Source of the DNA: CAVOJY01 sp963696405
GTDB lineage: Bacteria > Chloroflexota > Limnocylindria > Limnocylindrales > CSP1-4
Direction: 5' to 3'
Assembly (NCBI GenBank): GCA_963696405.1
Contig: CAVOJY010000005.1
Span: forward strand, 186,001 to 250,000
Length of the DNA: 64,000 nt
A program made the position numbers and the translations under genes. Below the pieces are notes generated by a model, which worked only from the letters and a program-made list of their open reading frames with translations, made no database searches and was not told where the DNA came from. Within the stretch, counting starts at the first letter, position 1. Every line of letters begins with the position of its first letter. Below, piece by piece: positions 9,587 through 19,739 of the stretch.

Positions 9587-9605
9587 GAGCCGCTCCGCAC
9601 GGCTC
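9587..9605 (-). terminator. Short hairpin at the mfd stop codon
   Basis: GAGCCG and CGGCTC are separated by 7 nt and overlap the mfd stop codon. Only a weak T run follows on the minus strand, so this is a possible rather than clear intrinsic terminator. Confidence 0.3.
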
Positions 9606-12600
9606 AGCCGTCGTCCCGCGATGTTGCCTCGGTGACGGCCGCGGCCAGCCGTTCCACGACCGCCCGTGCGGCCCCCCAGGGGTCCGATCCCGGCGCGAGG
9701 CGGATCCGGACCTGGGTCGCGGCAATCCGGACTCCGCCGGGACGGAGCCCGGCCGCGCCCCAGCCCTCGCCCTGGAGCGCACGCACGACGGCCGCGCGCG
9801 CCCAGTCGGGCGGGAAGCGCAGCACGAGCTCGCGCTCCTCGCGCGCCACCGACGCGATCCCGGCACGCTCGGCGAGCAGGCGCACCCGCGCGACCTCGAC
9901 GAGTCGCGCCACCGGCGCCGGCGGGTCACCGTACCGATCCGCCAGGTCGTCAGCTGCGGCCGTCACCTCGTCCTCGCTGCGGGCGCGCGCGAGCCGCCGG
10001 TAGAACTCGAGCTTCTGCGGCTCGCTCGGGACGTAGTCGTCCGGCAGGTACGCGTCCACCGGCAGGTCGACGATCGCCGCCGGCTGGGGCGTGCGGGGCT
10101 GCCGCTCCTCGAGCGCCGCCTTCTCCTCCTCGACCGCGTCTGTCAGAAGGCGCGTGTACAGATCGAACCCGACCGCGGCGATGTGCCCGGACTGTTCCGC
10201 CCCCAGGATGTTGCCGGCGCCGCGGATCTCCAGGTCGGCGAGGGCGATCTGGAAGCCGGCTCCCAGCTCCGACGCGTTGAAGATGGCCTGGAGCCGGCGA
10301 CGAGCAACGTCGCTGAGGCGCTCCCGCCGCCGGTAGAGGAGGTACGCGTAGGCGCGACGGCTGCTCCTCCCGACCCGGCCGCGGAGCTGGTAGAGCTGTG
10401 CGAGCCCGAGCGCATCGGCGCGGTCGATGATGATCGTGTTCGCATTCGGGATGTCGAGGCCCGACTCGATGATCGTGGTGCAGACCAGAACATCGTGCGC
10501 CCCCTCGGCGAAGGCGAGCATGACCCTGACGAGCCGGTCCTCCGGCATCTGGCCGTGGGCCACGGCGATCCGCGCGTGCGGGAGAAGACGGCGGAGCTGC
10601 TCGGCCTGGGCCTCGATCGTCTCCACCCGGTTGTGGACATAGAAGACCTGCCCGCCCCGATCGAGCTCCCGGAGGATCGCATCGCGGACGAGGCCGGCGG
10701 ACGCCTCGGCCACCCGCGTCTGGATCGGCAGGCGGTCCTCGGGCGGGGTCTCGATGACGCTCATGTCACGGACCCCGGTGAGAGCCATGTTCAGCGTCCG
10801 CGGGATCGGGGTGGCCGAGAGGGTCAGGACGTCCACGCTGCGCTTCAGGTGCTTGAGACGCTCCTTGTGGGCGACCCCGAAGCGCTGCTCCTCGTCGACG
10901 ATGACGAGGCCGAGTTCGCGGAAGGCGATGTCGCGGCTCAGCAGCCGGTGGGTTCCGATAACGAGGTCAACCGAACCGTCGCCCAGGCCTGCGACCGTCG
11001 CCTGCTGCTGGGCGGGAGGGACGAAGCGGCTCAGCAGGCGAACGGCGATGGGGAACGCGGCAAGGCGCTGGGTGAACGTCAGGTAGTGCTGCTGGGCGAG
11101 GACGGTGGTGGGGACGAGGACGGCCACCTGGGTCGCGTCCTGCACCGCCTTGAATGCCGCCCGGAGCGCGACCTCGGTCTTCCCGTAGCCCACGTCGCCC
11201 ACGACGAGGCGGTCCATCGGCTGGCCGCGCTCCATGTCGGCCTTGGTCTCGGCCGACGCCCGGAGCTGATCGGGGGTCTCCTCGTAGGGAAAGGCCGCCT
11301 CCATCTCCTGCTGCCATGGCGAATCCTGGGCGAACGCTCGTCCGCGGGCCCTCGTGCGCGCCGCGTACAGCTCCAGGAGGTCCTTCGCGAGGTCGCTGAC
11401 GGCACGCCGCACGCGGGCCTTCGTGCGCTGCCATTCCCCTCCGCCGAGGCGCGACAGGCTGGGCGCCTCGCCGCCGCTGTACCGCGAGACGCTCTCGATC
11501 TGCTCGACCGGCACATACATCCGGTCCGTGCCGGCAAAATGGAGCTCCAGGTAGTCGCGCTGCTCGCCGCGCATGCCCCCCGCGGGCCGGCGGATCATCC
11601 CTGCGTAGCTGGCGACGCCGTGATCGATGTGGACCACGAGGTCGCCGAGCGACAGGCGCTCGAGGATGTCCCGCGGGACGACCCGGCGGAGCGCCCGCGG
11701 GCGGCGCACGCGCACGGAGCCAAAGAGCTCGCGGTCGGTGATCACGGCGAGGCCGTCCGGGCCGCCCTCGAACCCGCTGTTCAGGCTCCGGGCCACGAGG
11801 ACGAGGCCGCCCGCGGGCGGCGGCTCGCCGACGCGCGTGACCGGTGCGGCGATCACGTCCTCCTCTGCCAGGATCTCGGAGAGCCGCGCCGCCTGGTCCG
11901 AGGTGACGACCACGCGCGCCCCCTCGCGCCGCCGGCCGGTGACCGCCGTCGCAAGCCCGGCGACGCGGGCTGGCGGCAGCACCGGCTCCCGCCAGCCGAA
12001 GGGATTGCCGCCCGGGGGCGCACCCCGAGCCTCGCTTTCCCAGGTCAGCTCGAGCGTTCGGGCCCCGTGGAGGGCCGCCTTCCAGGACCGCCGGTCGAGG
12101 TACGCGCCGGGCCAGCCGGACGGCAGCTCGCCGGCCGTCTCCAGCTCGCGCCGCCGCTCCTCGGCCTGGCTCCACAGGAAGTCCGCCGCCTGGTCGATGT
12201 CGCCCGGTTCGTCGAGCAGCCAGATGGCCTGGCCCACGTGGTCCACGCCGGTGGCGGGCGCCAGGAGCGGAGCCCACACCTCGGCCGCGTCGCCGGCGTC
12301 GTGCGTCTCGGAAATCCGCTCGAGGTCGGCCGCAAGCGTCGGACCGAGCTTGCGGGCAAGCTTCCCCAGCCGATCGTGCAGCCAGCCCGGCCCGGCCGTG
12401 GAGGGGATCGCGAACTCCCCGGCGGGAGGAAGCTCGACCGTGTCGACCGGGCCCACCGTCCGCTGGTCGGCGGGGTCGAAGGCCCGCAGCGACTCGACCA
12501 CGTCGCCGAAGAACTCCACCCGGACCGGCAGCGGCTGCCCGGGTGGAAAGCAGTCGACGATGCCGCCGCGGCGGGCGAACTCCCCCCGCCCACCCACTTC

Positions 12601-13231
12601 GACCACGCCGTCGTATCCCGTGTCGAGGAGATGCCGGAGCAGGCGCTCGACGGAGATCCGGGATCCCGCGCCGGAGCGTGAGCGGCTCCGCGGGAAGCGC
12701 GTCGGGGGGCGCGGTGTGCTGGAGGAGCGCCTGCACGCCGGCGACGAGGACGCGGGCCCGCCCACGCCGCCAGGCAGTGAGCGCCGCCACGCGCGCCGCG
12801 GTCTCGTCGCGGACGAGCTCCGAGCGTTCGTAGGCGAGTGCGGTGCGGGGCTCGAGCACCACGACGGCCGCCGCATCCCCCAACCAGGCCTGGAGTTCCT
12901 CGGCGACGCGGTCGGCGATCTCCGCGTCGCGGGCAACCCAGACGAGCCGCTCGCCCGTGGCAAGCGCGAGGGCGGCCGCGAGGTACGTCTTCGCGCCGTG
13001 CGGGATGGACGCGAACGTGACGTGGCGAAGGTCCGCGCCAGTCCGGCCGACGGGCCGGAAGCGCTCCGCCAGGCCGAGAAGCTCACCGGTCTCCGCGAGG
13101 AGGCGGGGCAGACCGGCGAGGTCCGGGATGCGCGGGCGGGATTCACCCTGGGGCTGCCCGCGAGGATGAGCGGCGGCCTCGGCAGCCCGCCGCTCCCGGG
13201 TGCGGCGGCCGCGCACCTGCGACTCGGCCAC
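9604..13231 (-). CDS. mfd: Transcription-repair coupling factor Mfd (one frameshift)
   Basis: Translocase that removes stalled RNA polymerase and recruits UvrA to lesions. The N-terminal UvrB-like module (LPRLLAETGELLGLAERF, then SIPHGAKTYLAAALAL) is in one frame. One extra base near 12664 moves the rest (ISVERLLRHLLDTGYDGV onward) to another frame. The remainder has the RNA-polymerase-interacting domain (LSLGDLVVHIDHGVASYAG), Walker A (VVGDVGYGKTEVA), the DEEQ box (VIVDEEQRFGV), the TRG region (ARIAVAHGQMPE) and helicase motif VI (QLRGRVGRS). The C-terminal TRCF domain is present. The GTG start lies one base after the pth stop. Length is normal for the family. Since the gene is long and continuous on both sides of the shift, a sequencing error is the likeliest cause. 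Confidence 0.95.
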
Positions 13232-13232
13232 G

Positions 13233-14024
13233 TCAGCCGCGGCCGAGGACGCGGCGCCAGCCGGTACGCGTACGCCGAATCCCGTCGGGCCCGGGCGGTC
13301 CGCCCACCTCCCCCGGCCCGGCCGCCGGCACGTGGTCGGGCGCGGCACCGCCCGCCCGTGGTTCATGGGCCGCGGGCTGGTCGGCCGCGGGGTCCCCCGC
13401 CGGCCCGTCGGGAAGGCCCTCTTCTGCCGGGACCGACGCCCGCTCGCTCGCGGCCCCCTCCAGCGACCAGGCGTTCCATCGGTTCGCCGCCGACGGCGCC
13501 CCCTCGCGCGCCCAGTCGGCGATGGCGTCCGCCGCGGCATCCAGCAGGGCCGGCAGCCGCTTCCGCTCGTCGGCCGTGAACTTGCTCAGCACGTGGTCGA
13601 TGGCGTTCCGCTGGGGCTCCCCGATGCCGACACGGAGGCGCGCGAACCCCTGGTTGCCCAGCTCGGCGATGATCGACGCCAGGCCGTTGTGCCCGCCGGC
13701 CGTTCCCGACGGCCGCACCCGCAGCTTCCCGAACGGCAGAGCGAAGTCGTCGACGACGACGAGGACGTCCTCCAGTGAGACGCGGTGGCGCGCCAGGAGC
13801 TTGCGCACCGCGATCCCCAATTCGTTCATGTACGTGAGGGGCTTGGCGAGCACGACCTCGAGCCCGGCCACCTGCCCGCGGACCGACGACGCGGCGTCGC
13901 GCTCCCGGCCCCGCCCGGCCAGGCCGGCCCGGTCGGCGAGGCGATCGAGCGCCATCCAGCCGACGTTGTGGCGCGTGTCCGCGTACGTCCTCCCGGGGTT
14001 GCCCAGGCCGATGATCAGCTTCAC
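13233..14024 (-). CDS. pth: Peptidyl-tRNA hydrolase
   Basis: Frees tRNA from peptidyl-tRNA that drops off ribosomes. Family hallmarks are present: LIIGLGNPG, TRHNVGW with the catalytic His, KPLTYMN with the substrate-binding Asn, VVVDDFALPFGKLR and GTAGGHNGL. The core is about 190 residues. A further 70-residue Pro/Ala/Gly-rich tail is atypical and may be disordered. The GTG start at 14024 overlaps the ybeY stop (GTGA). Another GTG nine bases upstream is possible. It is followed at once by mfd, a pairing also seen in Firmicutes. Confidence 0.93.
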   Translation of the reverse strand: MKLIIGLGNPGRTYADTRHNVGWMALDRLADRAGLAGRGRERDAASSVRGQVAGLEVVLAKPLTYMNELGIAVRKLLARHRVSLEDVLVVVDDFALPFGKLRVRPSGTAGGHNGLASIIAELGNQGFARLRVGIGEPQRNAIDHVLSKFTADERKRLPALLDAAADAIADWAREGAPSAANRWNAWSLEGAASERASVPAEEGLPDGPAGDPAADQPAAHEPRAGGAAPDHVPAAGPGEVGGPPGPDGIRRTRTGWRRVLGRG

Positions 14025-14608
14025 GCCGGGCACGGCGTGCTTCCACCTGTGCCGAGCAGCTCCCGCTCGAGCGCCCGCATCGCCGCGCCCTCCTCGGGCG
14101 ACGCGTGATCCCAGCCGCAGACGTGCAGAGCCCCGTGCACCACGAGCAGCCGCAGCTCATCGGCCGGCTCCCAGCGCGATCGGTTCTTCTGCCCGCCACG
14201 GCCGGACCGGGCCTGGGCAACCGCGCGCTCCACGGAGACGACGATGTCGCCGAGGTGAAGACGGGCCCCCGGCGGGAGCACGAACGGGGCTGCCGGAGGA
14301 AAGGCGCCGCGGGCGCCCGTGGCCGGGGAACGCTCGGCTATCGCCGCTCCCGCGTGCGGAGGGAACGCGCCGGGTGGCAGGAGTGGAAAGGAGAGGACAT
14401 CTGTTGCACCTCGCTTCCCCATCACCTCCCAGTTGAGGCGCGCCAGTTCCCGGTCGTCGGCGACAAGAAGGCCGATCGAGGCCGGCGAAGGGGCACCGGC
14501 CTCGGCGAGCGCCCGGGCAAGCAGCCGGGCCAGCGCCGCCGCGGGCACCAGCCTCGGAACGTCCGTCTTGACGGTGAGGTCAATCCGCCACGGCCGGGCA
14601 TAGATCAC
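14021..14608 (-). CDS. ybeY: Endoribonuclease YbeY
   Basis: Zinc-dependent RNase for 16S rRNA 3'-end maturation and ribosome quality control. The zinc motif HGxLHxxGxDH reads HGALHVCGWDH near the C-terminus. Earlier are NWEVMGKRGATDVLSFPL and LGDIVVSVERAV, both typical. An Ala/Pro-rich insertion sits between these two parts. The GTG at 14608 (VIYARPWRIDLTV) was chosen as start because homology begins there and the longer N-terminal reading is low-complexity. Its stop overlaps the pth start. Confidence 0.9.
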   Translation of the reverse strand: MIYARPWRIDLTVKTDVPRLVPAAALARLLARALAEAGAPSPASIGLLVADDRELARLNWEVMGKRGATDVLSFPLLPPGAFPPHAGAAIAERSPATGARGAFPPAAPFVLPPGARLHLGDIVVSVERAVAQARSGRGGQKNRSRWEPADELRLLVVHGALHVCGWDHASPEEGAAMRALERELLGTGGSTPCPA

Positions 14609-14682
14609 CGACCGCCGCTCGATGGCGGCGCGGCCCTCGGGGCCCGCTCGCGCCGCGCCCCGTCTCCCGGCGCGCACCGCGC

Positions 14683-16840
14683 TCAGCTCCGCCCCCCGCC
14701 GGCCGCGCGGCGCGATTCGATCTCGACCACTTTGTTCTGCGGGTATTCCACCCGCTGGTGGTACATCCCGAGCAACTGGGCCACGAAGGCGCTCCGGATC
14801 CTCTCGAGGTCGCGCAGCGTCAGGTCGCACTCGTCGAACTGGCCGTCGTCGAGCCGCTCGCGGACGATCTGGTCCACCATCGCCCGGATGGCTGCCTCAT
14901 CGTGGCCGGTGAGGGAGCGCACCGACGCCTCCACCCCGTCGGCGAGCATGAGGGTCGCCGCCTCGCGCGTCTGCGGACGCGGACCAACGTGCCGGAAGCG
15001 CGCCGGGTCGACCCGCGCCGCCGCAGCCTCGGCCTCGGGAGTCCCGGGTCGAGCTCCCGTGTCGGCGATCGCCTGCTCCCTGGCCCGGGCGTAGAAGTAG
15101 CTCATGAGGGTGGTCCCGTGGTGCTGTGGGATGAGCGCGATGATCGCCTTCGGCAGCTTGTACTCGTAGCCCAGGTCGATCCCGTTCGAAACGTGCTCCC
15201 GGATGAGGATGGCCGACTCCTCCGGCGTGAGGTAGTCGTGGACGTTCACGTCGCCCGCCTGGTTCTCGATGAAGGCGAGGGGGTTGGCGAGCTTGCCGAT
15301 GTCGTGGTAGTAGGAAGCCACGCGGACGAGGAGCGCGTCGGCCCCGATCGCTTCGGCGGCCCGCTCGGCAAGGTTGCCCACCATGAGCGAGTGGTGGTAC
15401 GTGCCGGGCGTCTCGAGAAGCAGGCGGCGCAGGAGCGGTTGCGACGGGTTCGCCAGCTCGAGCAGGTGGAAGCTCGTGGTGATCCCGAAGAGGTTGCCCA
15501 GGACGGCGAAGGACCCGACCGCGACGACGCCCGCGATCGCCGCACACCCCACCGAGGCGCCCACGAGCTGGAGCGAGACCGGTGAGGTCGCGCTCGCCGA
15601 GGAACGTGAAGATCGTGACCGTCGCCACGTTCACCAGGGCGATGGCCGCGCCGGCCTGGACGAAGTTGCCCAGGCGATCGCCCCGCCCGACGGTGATGGC
15701 GCCGGCCAGCGAGCCGAGGAACACGTAGCCGGCCAGCTCGGGCGACGTGCCGCTGGCCGCGCCCGCGATCATCGCGATCATCGCCGATACCACGACGGCA
15801 ACCCCGCCGTCGAGCAGGATGGCCAGGAGCAGCCCCACGGACGCCACGGGGATGAGGAAAGGCAGCAGCGGCCGCCCGACCGTCAGCTTGATGGCGAGCG
15901 TGGCGATGACGAGCATGAGCCCGACCAGGAAGAGCGCGTTGTCCCGGTGCCAGTAGGCCGGCCGGAAACGCCAGACCCAGGCGAGCAGCAGGCCCACGAC
16001 CAGCAGCGACAGGAGGAACCAACCTCCGAGCTTGGCGACGTCGGGGCGCGGATCGAGGAGGCCGAGTGCTGCCATGACCTCGAGGTCGAGGTCGGTGATC
16101 CGGTGGCCGGCGTCGACGATGACCTCGCCCTGCTTGACTGAAAGGCGGACCGGCTCGACCGCGGACGTGGCCTCGTTCCGGGCCGTCTCGGTCGCGCTCG
16201 CGTCGTACGTGGAGTTCGCCACGAGAAGGGGAGCGAGCACCTCGCCGATGAGGGCCCGCTCGTCGGCGGGCAAGGCCTGGTCGGCAAGCTGGGAGACCGT
16301 TCCGCGGGCGGTCTCGAGAGCCGTGTCACGGACCTCGCGCCGCTGCGCCGCGTCGAGGACGCGCCGCAACTCGGTCTGCAGCGACAGCCAGCCGGCGCGG
16401 TCAAGGTCCTGGAGCGTGTCGAGTGACGTCTTCGCGAGCTTCGGGAGCGCGGCTGCCAGGGCCTGTCGTCGAGCCTCGTCCGAGAGCACTGCATTGAACG
16501 CGGCGTCGACGGGCTCCAGGAGCCGGTCGAGCGCAGCGACCTGGCGCGCGGCGGCCAAGTCGCCGGCCTCCGTCGTGTAGGTGTACTTGGGAGGCACGGC
16601 CTTCACGGCCTCGTCGCGAGCCAGCTGGGTGCGGATCGCGCTCTCGAACTCCGCCGACCGCGGGGCCAGGACGGCCGCCCGCGCGACGTCGCCCTCCTGC
16701 GCGGCGAGCCCGCTCGGGAGGATGTCGATTGACAGGATCGCGGTCAGGACCACAACGAGCACCGAGGCCGCGATCGTGAGGCGTACTGCATCGCGCCGCG
16801 TGAACCGCGCGGCCGTTGAGAGGGCTCGCTGGGCGAGCAT
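14683..16840 (-). CDS. pgpH: 7TM receptor-HD hydrolase, PgpH-type c-di-AMP phosphodiesterase (one frameshift)
   Basis: Membrane phosphodiesterase expected to break down c-di-AMP. An N-terminal signal anchor and a large 7TMR-HDED extracytoplasmic domain (PRSAEFESAIRTQ, VKQGEVIVDAGHRITD) are followed by seven helices. The HD domain then has GTYHHSLMVGNLAERAA, SYYHDIGKL and NGIDLGYEYKLPKAI. One missing base near 15577 splits the gene between the last helices and the HD domain; both halves are otherwise intact. It lies between yqeY (one-base overlap) and ybeY, as its relative yqfF does in Bacilli, which supports the assignment over a generic HD protein. Confidence 0.9.
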
Positions 16841-17328
16841 CAGCTCTCCTGCGCCGGGCCGGTCGAGGACGCCACCGCGTCGAGCGCGGCCAGGGCCTTC
16901 GCCACCCGCTCGTTGACGAGCCGGCCGTCGGCTCGGCCGCGCACGCGCGGCGCGAGGAGCTTCATCACTCCCCCGAGGTCACGCGGCGAGGTGGCGCCCG
17001 CTTCGCGGATCGCCTGCCGCACCAGAGCATCGATCTCATCGTCAGAGAGCGCCGCCGGCAGGAACTCCGAGAGGACGGCGATATCCGCCTCCTCCTTCGC
17101 GACGAGATCGCCACGCCCGCCCTTCGCGAACGCCTCGACGGACTCCCGGTGGGTCTTCACCTCGCGGACCAGCACGGCCAGCGCCTCGTCCTCGCTCAGG
17201 GGGCGGCGGGCCGTCTTCTCGGCGTTGTAGAGCGCCGAAAGCGCCATGCGCAGCGTGTCACGGCGCGCGTCGTCGTGCGCGCGCATGGCCAGTTTCAGCG
17301 CGTCCTGGAGTTGCTCTGCGAGTGTCAC
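16840..17328 (-). CDS. yqeY: GatB/YqeY domain protein
   Basis: 162-residue YqeY-type protein, related to the tRNA-binding tail domain of the amidotransferase subunit GatB. Its cellular role is not well established. Recognisable stretches are RRDTLRMALSALYNAEKTAR, VKTHRESVEAFAKGGR, AVLSEFLPAALSDDEID and the end LVNERVAKAL. It follows rpsU and precedes pgpH on the same strand, a conserved order. Stop and the next start share one base (TGATG). Confidence 0.92.
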   Translation of the reverse strand: MTLAEQLQDALKLAMRAHDDARRDTLRMALSALYNAEKTARRPLSEDEALAVLVREVKTHRESVEAFAKGGRGDLVAKEEADIAVLSEFLPAALSDDEIDALVRQAIREAGATSPRDLGGVMKLLAPRVRGRADGRLVNERVAKALAALDAVASSTGPAQES

Positions 17329-17445
17329 CGGATGGGGCTCCTGGGGTGCGCCTCGGTCGTGCCGCCGGGTGGCGGTGGTGCCGGGCGGCGCCTCCCGGGA
17401 TGGCCGGTCGACCGGGGGACCGAATGGCGGCCCCGTCGGGTCGGC

Positions 17446-17625
17446 CTAGCCCTGGCGGGCGGCCTTCTTGCGCTTCGCTTCCTTGCGCTTGCGCTTCACG
17501 CTGGGCTTCTCGTAGTGCTCGCGGCGTCGTGCTTCGGCAAGGATGCCGCTCTGCTGGATCTTCTTGTTGAAGCGTCGAAGCGCGCTCTCGAAGGTCTCGT
17601 TCTCGCCGACGCGGACTTCAGCCAA
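17446..17625 (-). CDS. rpsU: Ribosomal protein bS21
   Basis: Small-subunit protein that helps initiation. 59 residues from a TTG start placed after a strong GGAGGTG site. This yields the normal bS21 length and N-terminus (LAEVRVGENETFESALRR), with the first residue read as Met. The body has RRFNKKIQQSGILAEARRR and the basic tail KRKRKEAKRKKA. Longer in-frame readings add an unsupported N-terminus. bS21 is usually absent in Actinomycetota, which helps place the organism. Confidence 0.93.
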   Translation of the reverse strand: MAEVRVGENETFESALRRFNKKIQQSGILAEARRREHYEKPSVKRKRKEAKRKKAARQG

Positions 17626-17923
17626 TCCGGTATCACCTCCTCGCGATGGAGTCCTCTCGCCTGGTGGGCGGGGGCCGCCGTCCATGCCGCGGTTGCCTGG
17701 TGCAGATCGCGACACATACGTTCAGCCCACGCCGCAGCCTCCCACGGCCGCGCGAGGGCATGCGGAGTCTAGACGAGGGGTCGGACCCGGTCAACCGCAG
17801 CTCGGCGGGGACACAGGAAATGGCACCGGACGTCCCCGGGGCAGCGGACATCACCAGAGGCGGCCCCGGGGGCTGATCCCGGAAGTCCGCCTCCGGTATC
17901 GGCCCGAAACCCTGCGGGGTACA
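17626..17923. other. Intergenic stretch between rpsU and modB
   Basis: About 300 nt holding the rpsU ribosome-binding site at its left end. I see no supported gene, tRNA-like fold or clear terminator in the rest. Confidence 0.5.
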
Positions 17924-18805
17924 TCAGCCGATACCTCGGACGTCGAGCGCTCGCCCCCAGTGCAGCACCCGGACGGCGACGAGGACGCCGAACGCGGCGA
18001 GCACGAGGATGGCGGCCGCGGCGATCGAGGCATCCAGCCCGCCGCCCTGGAACTCCGCGTAGACGGCCAGCGGCAGCGTCTGGGTCCGCCCCTCGATGTT
18101 GCCGGCGAACATGATCGTGGCGCCGAACTCGCCAAGCGCACGCGCCCAGCTCATCGCGAGGCCGGCCGCAAGGGCGGCTCCAGCGAGGGGGACGGTGATG
18201 GCCCGGAACAGCTGGCGCTCCGAGGCGCCGTCCGCCCGGGCAGCATCCTCGATGTCGCGATCGACCCCGGCAAACCCGGCCCGCGCCGCGAGTATGAAGA
18301 AGGGGGCCGACACGAACGTCTGGGCCAGGACAACGGCGACGGTCGTGAACGGGACCGAGATCCCAAGCGCGGCGAGCGGGCCGGCGAGCAGGCCGTGGCG
18401 CCCGAAGACCAGCAGGAGGGCCAGTCCGGCGACCGCCGGCGGCAGGACGATCGGCAGGTAGACCACCGCCTCGAGCAACCCCTTGCCTCGGAACCGCCGG
18501 CGGGCCAGCACGAACGCGAGCGGCACGCCGAACAGCACTGTGATCACCAGACTGATGGCCGTGGTCAGAAGGCTCAGCGACACCGCGTCGAGGACGACGG
18601 GCGAGGCCAGCGCGACGGCGAGCGTCCCGTTGAAGATCGCCCGGACCACGAGGGTGAGGACAGGCAGTCCGAGGAACAGCCCGAAGACGGCGGCGACCGC
18701 GAGAAGCGAGCGCTCACCCCAGCCTCCTCGCCGTGTTGCGGCCTGCGCTGGTCGGCCGCCGGCAGCGGCGCTGCTGCCGGCGGGCCCCACGGCATCTTCG
18801 ATCAC
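17924..18805 (-). CDS. modB: Molybdate-type ABC transporter permease
   Basis: Permease of 293 residues with about six helices. The cytoplasmic EAA loop reads DAARADGASERQLFRAITVP, followed by LGEFGATIMFAGN, a hallmark of ModB. Its ATG overlaps the modA stop (ATGA). No modC ATPase gene lies in the operon or elsewhere in the window, so the transporter must borrow an ATPase encoded elsewhere. Molybdate or tungstate is inferred from family features, not shown. Confidence 0.9.
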   Translation of the reverse strand: MIEDAVGPAGSSAAAGGRPAQAATRRGGWGERSLLAVAAVFGLFLGLPVLTLVVRAIFNGTLAVALASPVVLDAVSLSLLTTAISLVITVLFGVPLAFVLARRRFRGKGLLEAVVYLPIVLPPAVAGLALLLVFGRHGLLAGPLAALGISVPFTTVAVVLAQTFVSAPFFILAARAGFAGVDRDIEDAARADGASERQLFRAITVPLAGAALAAGLAMSWARALGEFGATIMFAGNIEGRTQTLPLAVYAEFQGGGLDASIAAAAILVLAAFGVLVAVRVLHWGRALDVRGIG

Positions 18806-19638
18806 GATGGAGGAAGGAACCCGAAGCTGCTCAGCATCGCCTGCCCGTCCGGTCCGGCGAACCAGTCGAGGAACGCCTTGGCAGCGGCGGGGTTCGCGGC
18901 GTCCTTCACCACGACGCCGGAGTAGGTGGCCAGGACATTGGCCGAGTCGGGCACATCGACGGTCATGATCTTCGTCGATGCCTTGGCATCGGTGACATAG
19001 ACGATGGCGGCATCGCCCTCACCAAGCTCGATCTTGCCCACGACGGCCTTCACGTTGTCCTCCTTGGACACGATGTTCTGCGTGTACCCGGCCACGAAGT
19101 CGGCCGGGTAACGGGGCTCCTTGGCGAGGTTCGCGACCAGCTGCGTGGCGTACTTCGTGATGGGCACGTTGTCACCGGCGGCGATCACCTTGATCCCGGC
19201 CTTGGAGAGGTCGGCGGGCGACGTGACCCCCCCGGGGTTGGTCGCCGACACGATGACCGTCAGCTTGCTGCGGGCGAACGTGACCGGATCGCCGTCGGCC
19301 AGACCCTTGTCCACGAGCTTCTTCGGGTTGCTCGTGTCGGCCGAGAGGAAGACATCGGCCGGGGCGCCCTGCTCGATCTTCGTTTCGAGGGCGGCCGAGG
19401 AGTCGGTGGAGATCGTCAGCGTCGTGCCCGGCACGGCCGCCTCGTAGGCGGCCTTGGCCTTGTCGAGCACGCCCTTGAGCGACGCCGCTCCGTAGATGGT
19501 GAGATCGACCTGCGCCGCTGCCGTCGCCGATGCAGGCACGGTCGAAGGCGGGCTGCTCGGCGATGGCGACGCGCCACCGGAACAGGCGGCTAACACAAGA
19601 GCGACGACCATCGCCACGAACGCGCGCTTGGATCCCAC
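18802..19638 (-). CDS. modA: Molybdate-type ABC transporter substrate-binding lipoprotein
   Basis: Extracytoplasmic solute receptor. From the GTG at 19638 it begins with a signal peptide (FVAMVVALVLAACSGG) and the lipobox AAC, then a Ser/Pro linker. The core has LTIYGAASLKGVLDKAK, GAPADVFLSADTSNPKKL and DAAIVYVTDAK, matching ModA. The GTG was preferred because GGAGGAG sits at suitable distance; two in-frame starts slightly upstream are too close to or overlap that site. First gene of modAB, divergent from a PadR regulator. Confidence 0.9.
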   Translation of the reverse strand: MGSKRAFVAMVVALVLAACSGGASPSPSSPPSTVPASATAAAQVDLTIYGAASLKGVLDKAKAAYEAAVPGTTLTISTDSSAALETKIEQGAPADVFLSADTSNPKKLVDKGLADGDPVTFARSKLTVIVSATNPGGVTSPADLSKAGIKVIAAGDNVPITKYATQLVANLAKEPRYPADFVAGYTQNIVSKEDNVKAVVGKIELGEGDAAIVYVTDAKASTKIMTVDVPDSANVLATYSGVVVKDAANPAAAKAFLDWFAGPDGQAMLSSFGFLPPS

Positions 19639-19686
19639 GGACATCTCCTCCACCCTGACGCATCATCCAGCGACGCTTCCGCCGAT

Positions 19687-19707
19687 GCTAGTCTATCTTC
19701 GACTAGC
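19687..19707. promoter_or_regulatory. Inverted repeat between modA and the padR-family gene
   Basis: Perfect 7-bp palindrome arms GCTAGTC and GACTAGC with a 7-nt centre (TATCTTC), in the only space shared by the two divergent genes. A dimeric repressor site is a reasonable inference; it lacks the ATGT/ACAT core known for some PadR proteins. Confidence 0.5.
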
Positions 19708-19739
19708 TAGGGTCACCTGCCACGCGACGCTGGAGCGCA

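Noticed and set aside
9379..12681. An 1100-codon plus-strand frame
   Set aside because: Antisense shadow of mfd, rich in Arg/Pro/Gly/Ala and without domain-like patterns.
17700..17820. A tRNA-like stretch near GAGTCTAGACGAGG
   Set aside because: No T-loop GTTCGAATCC-like sequence or acceptor pairing could be found.
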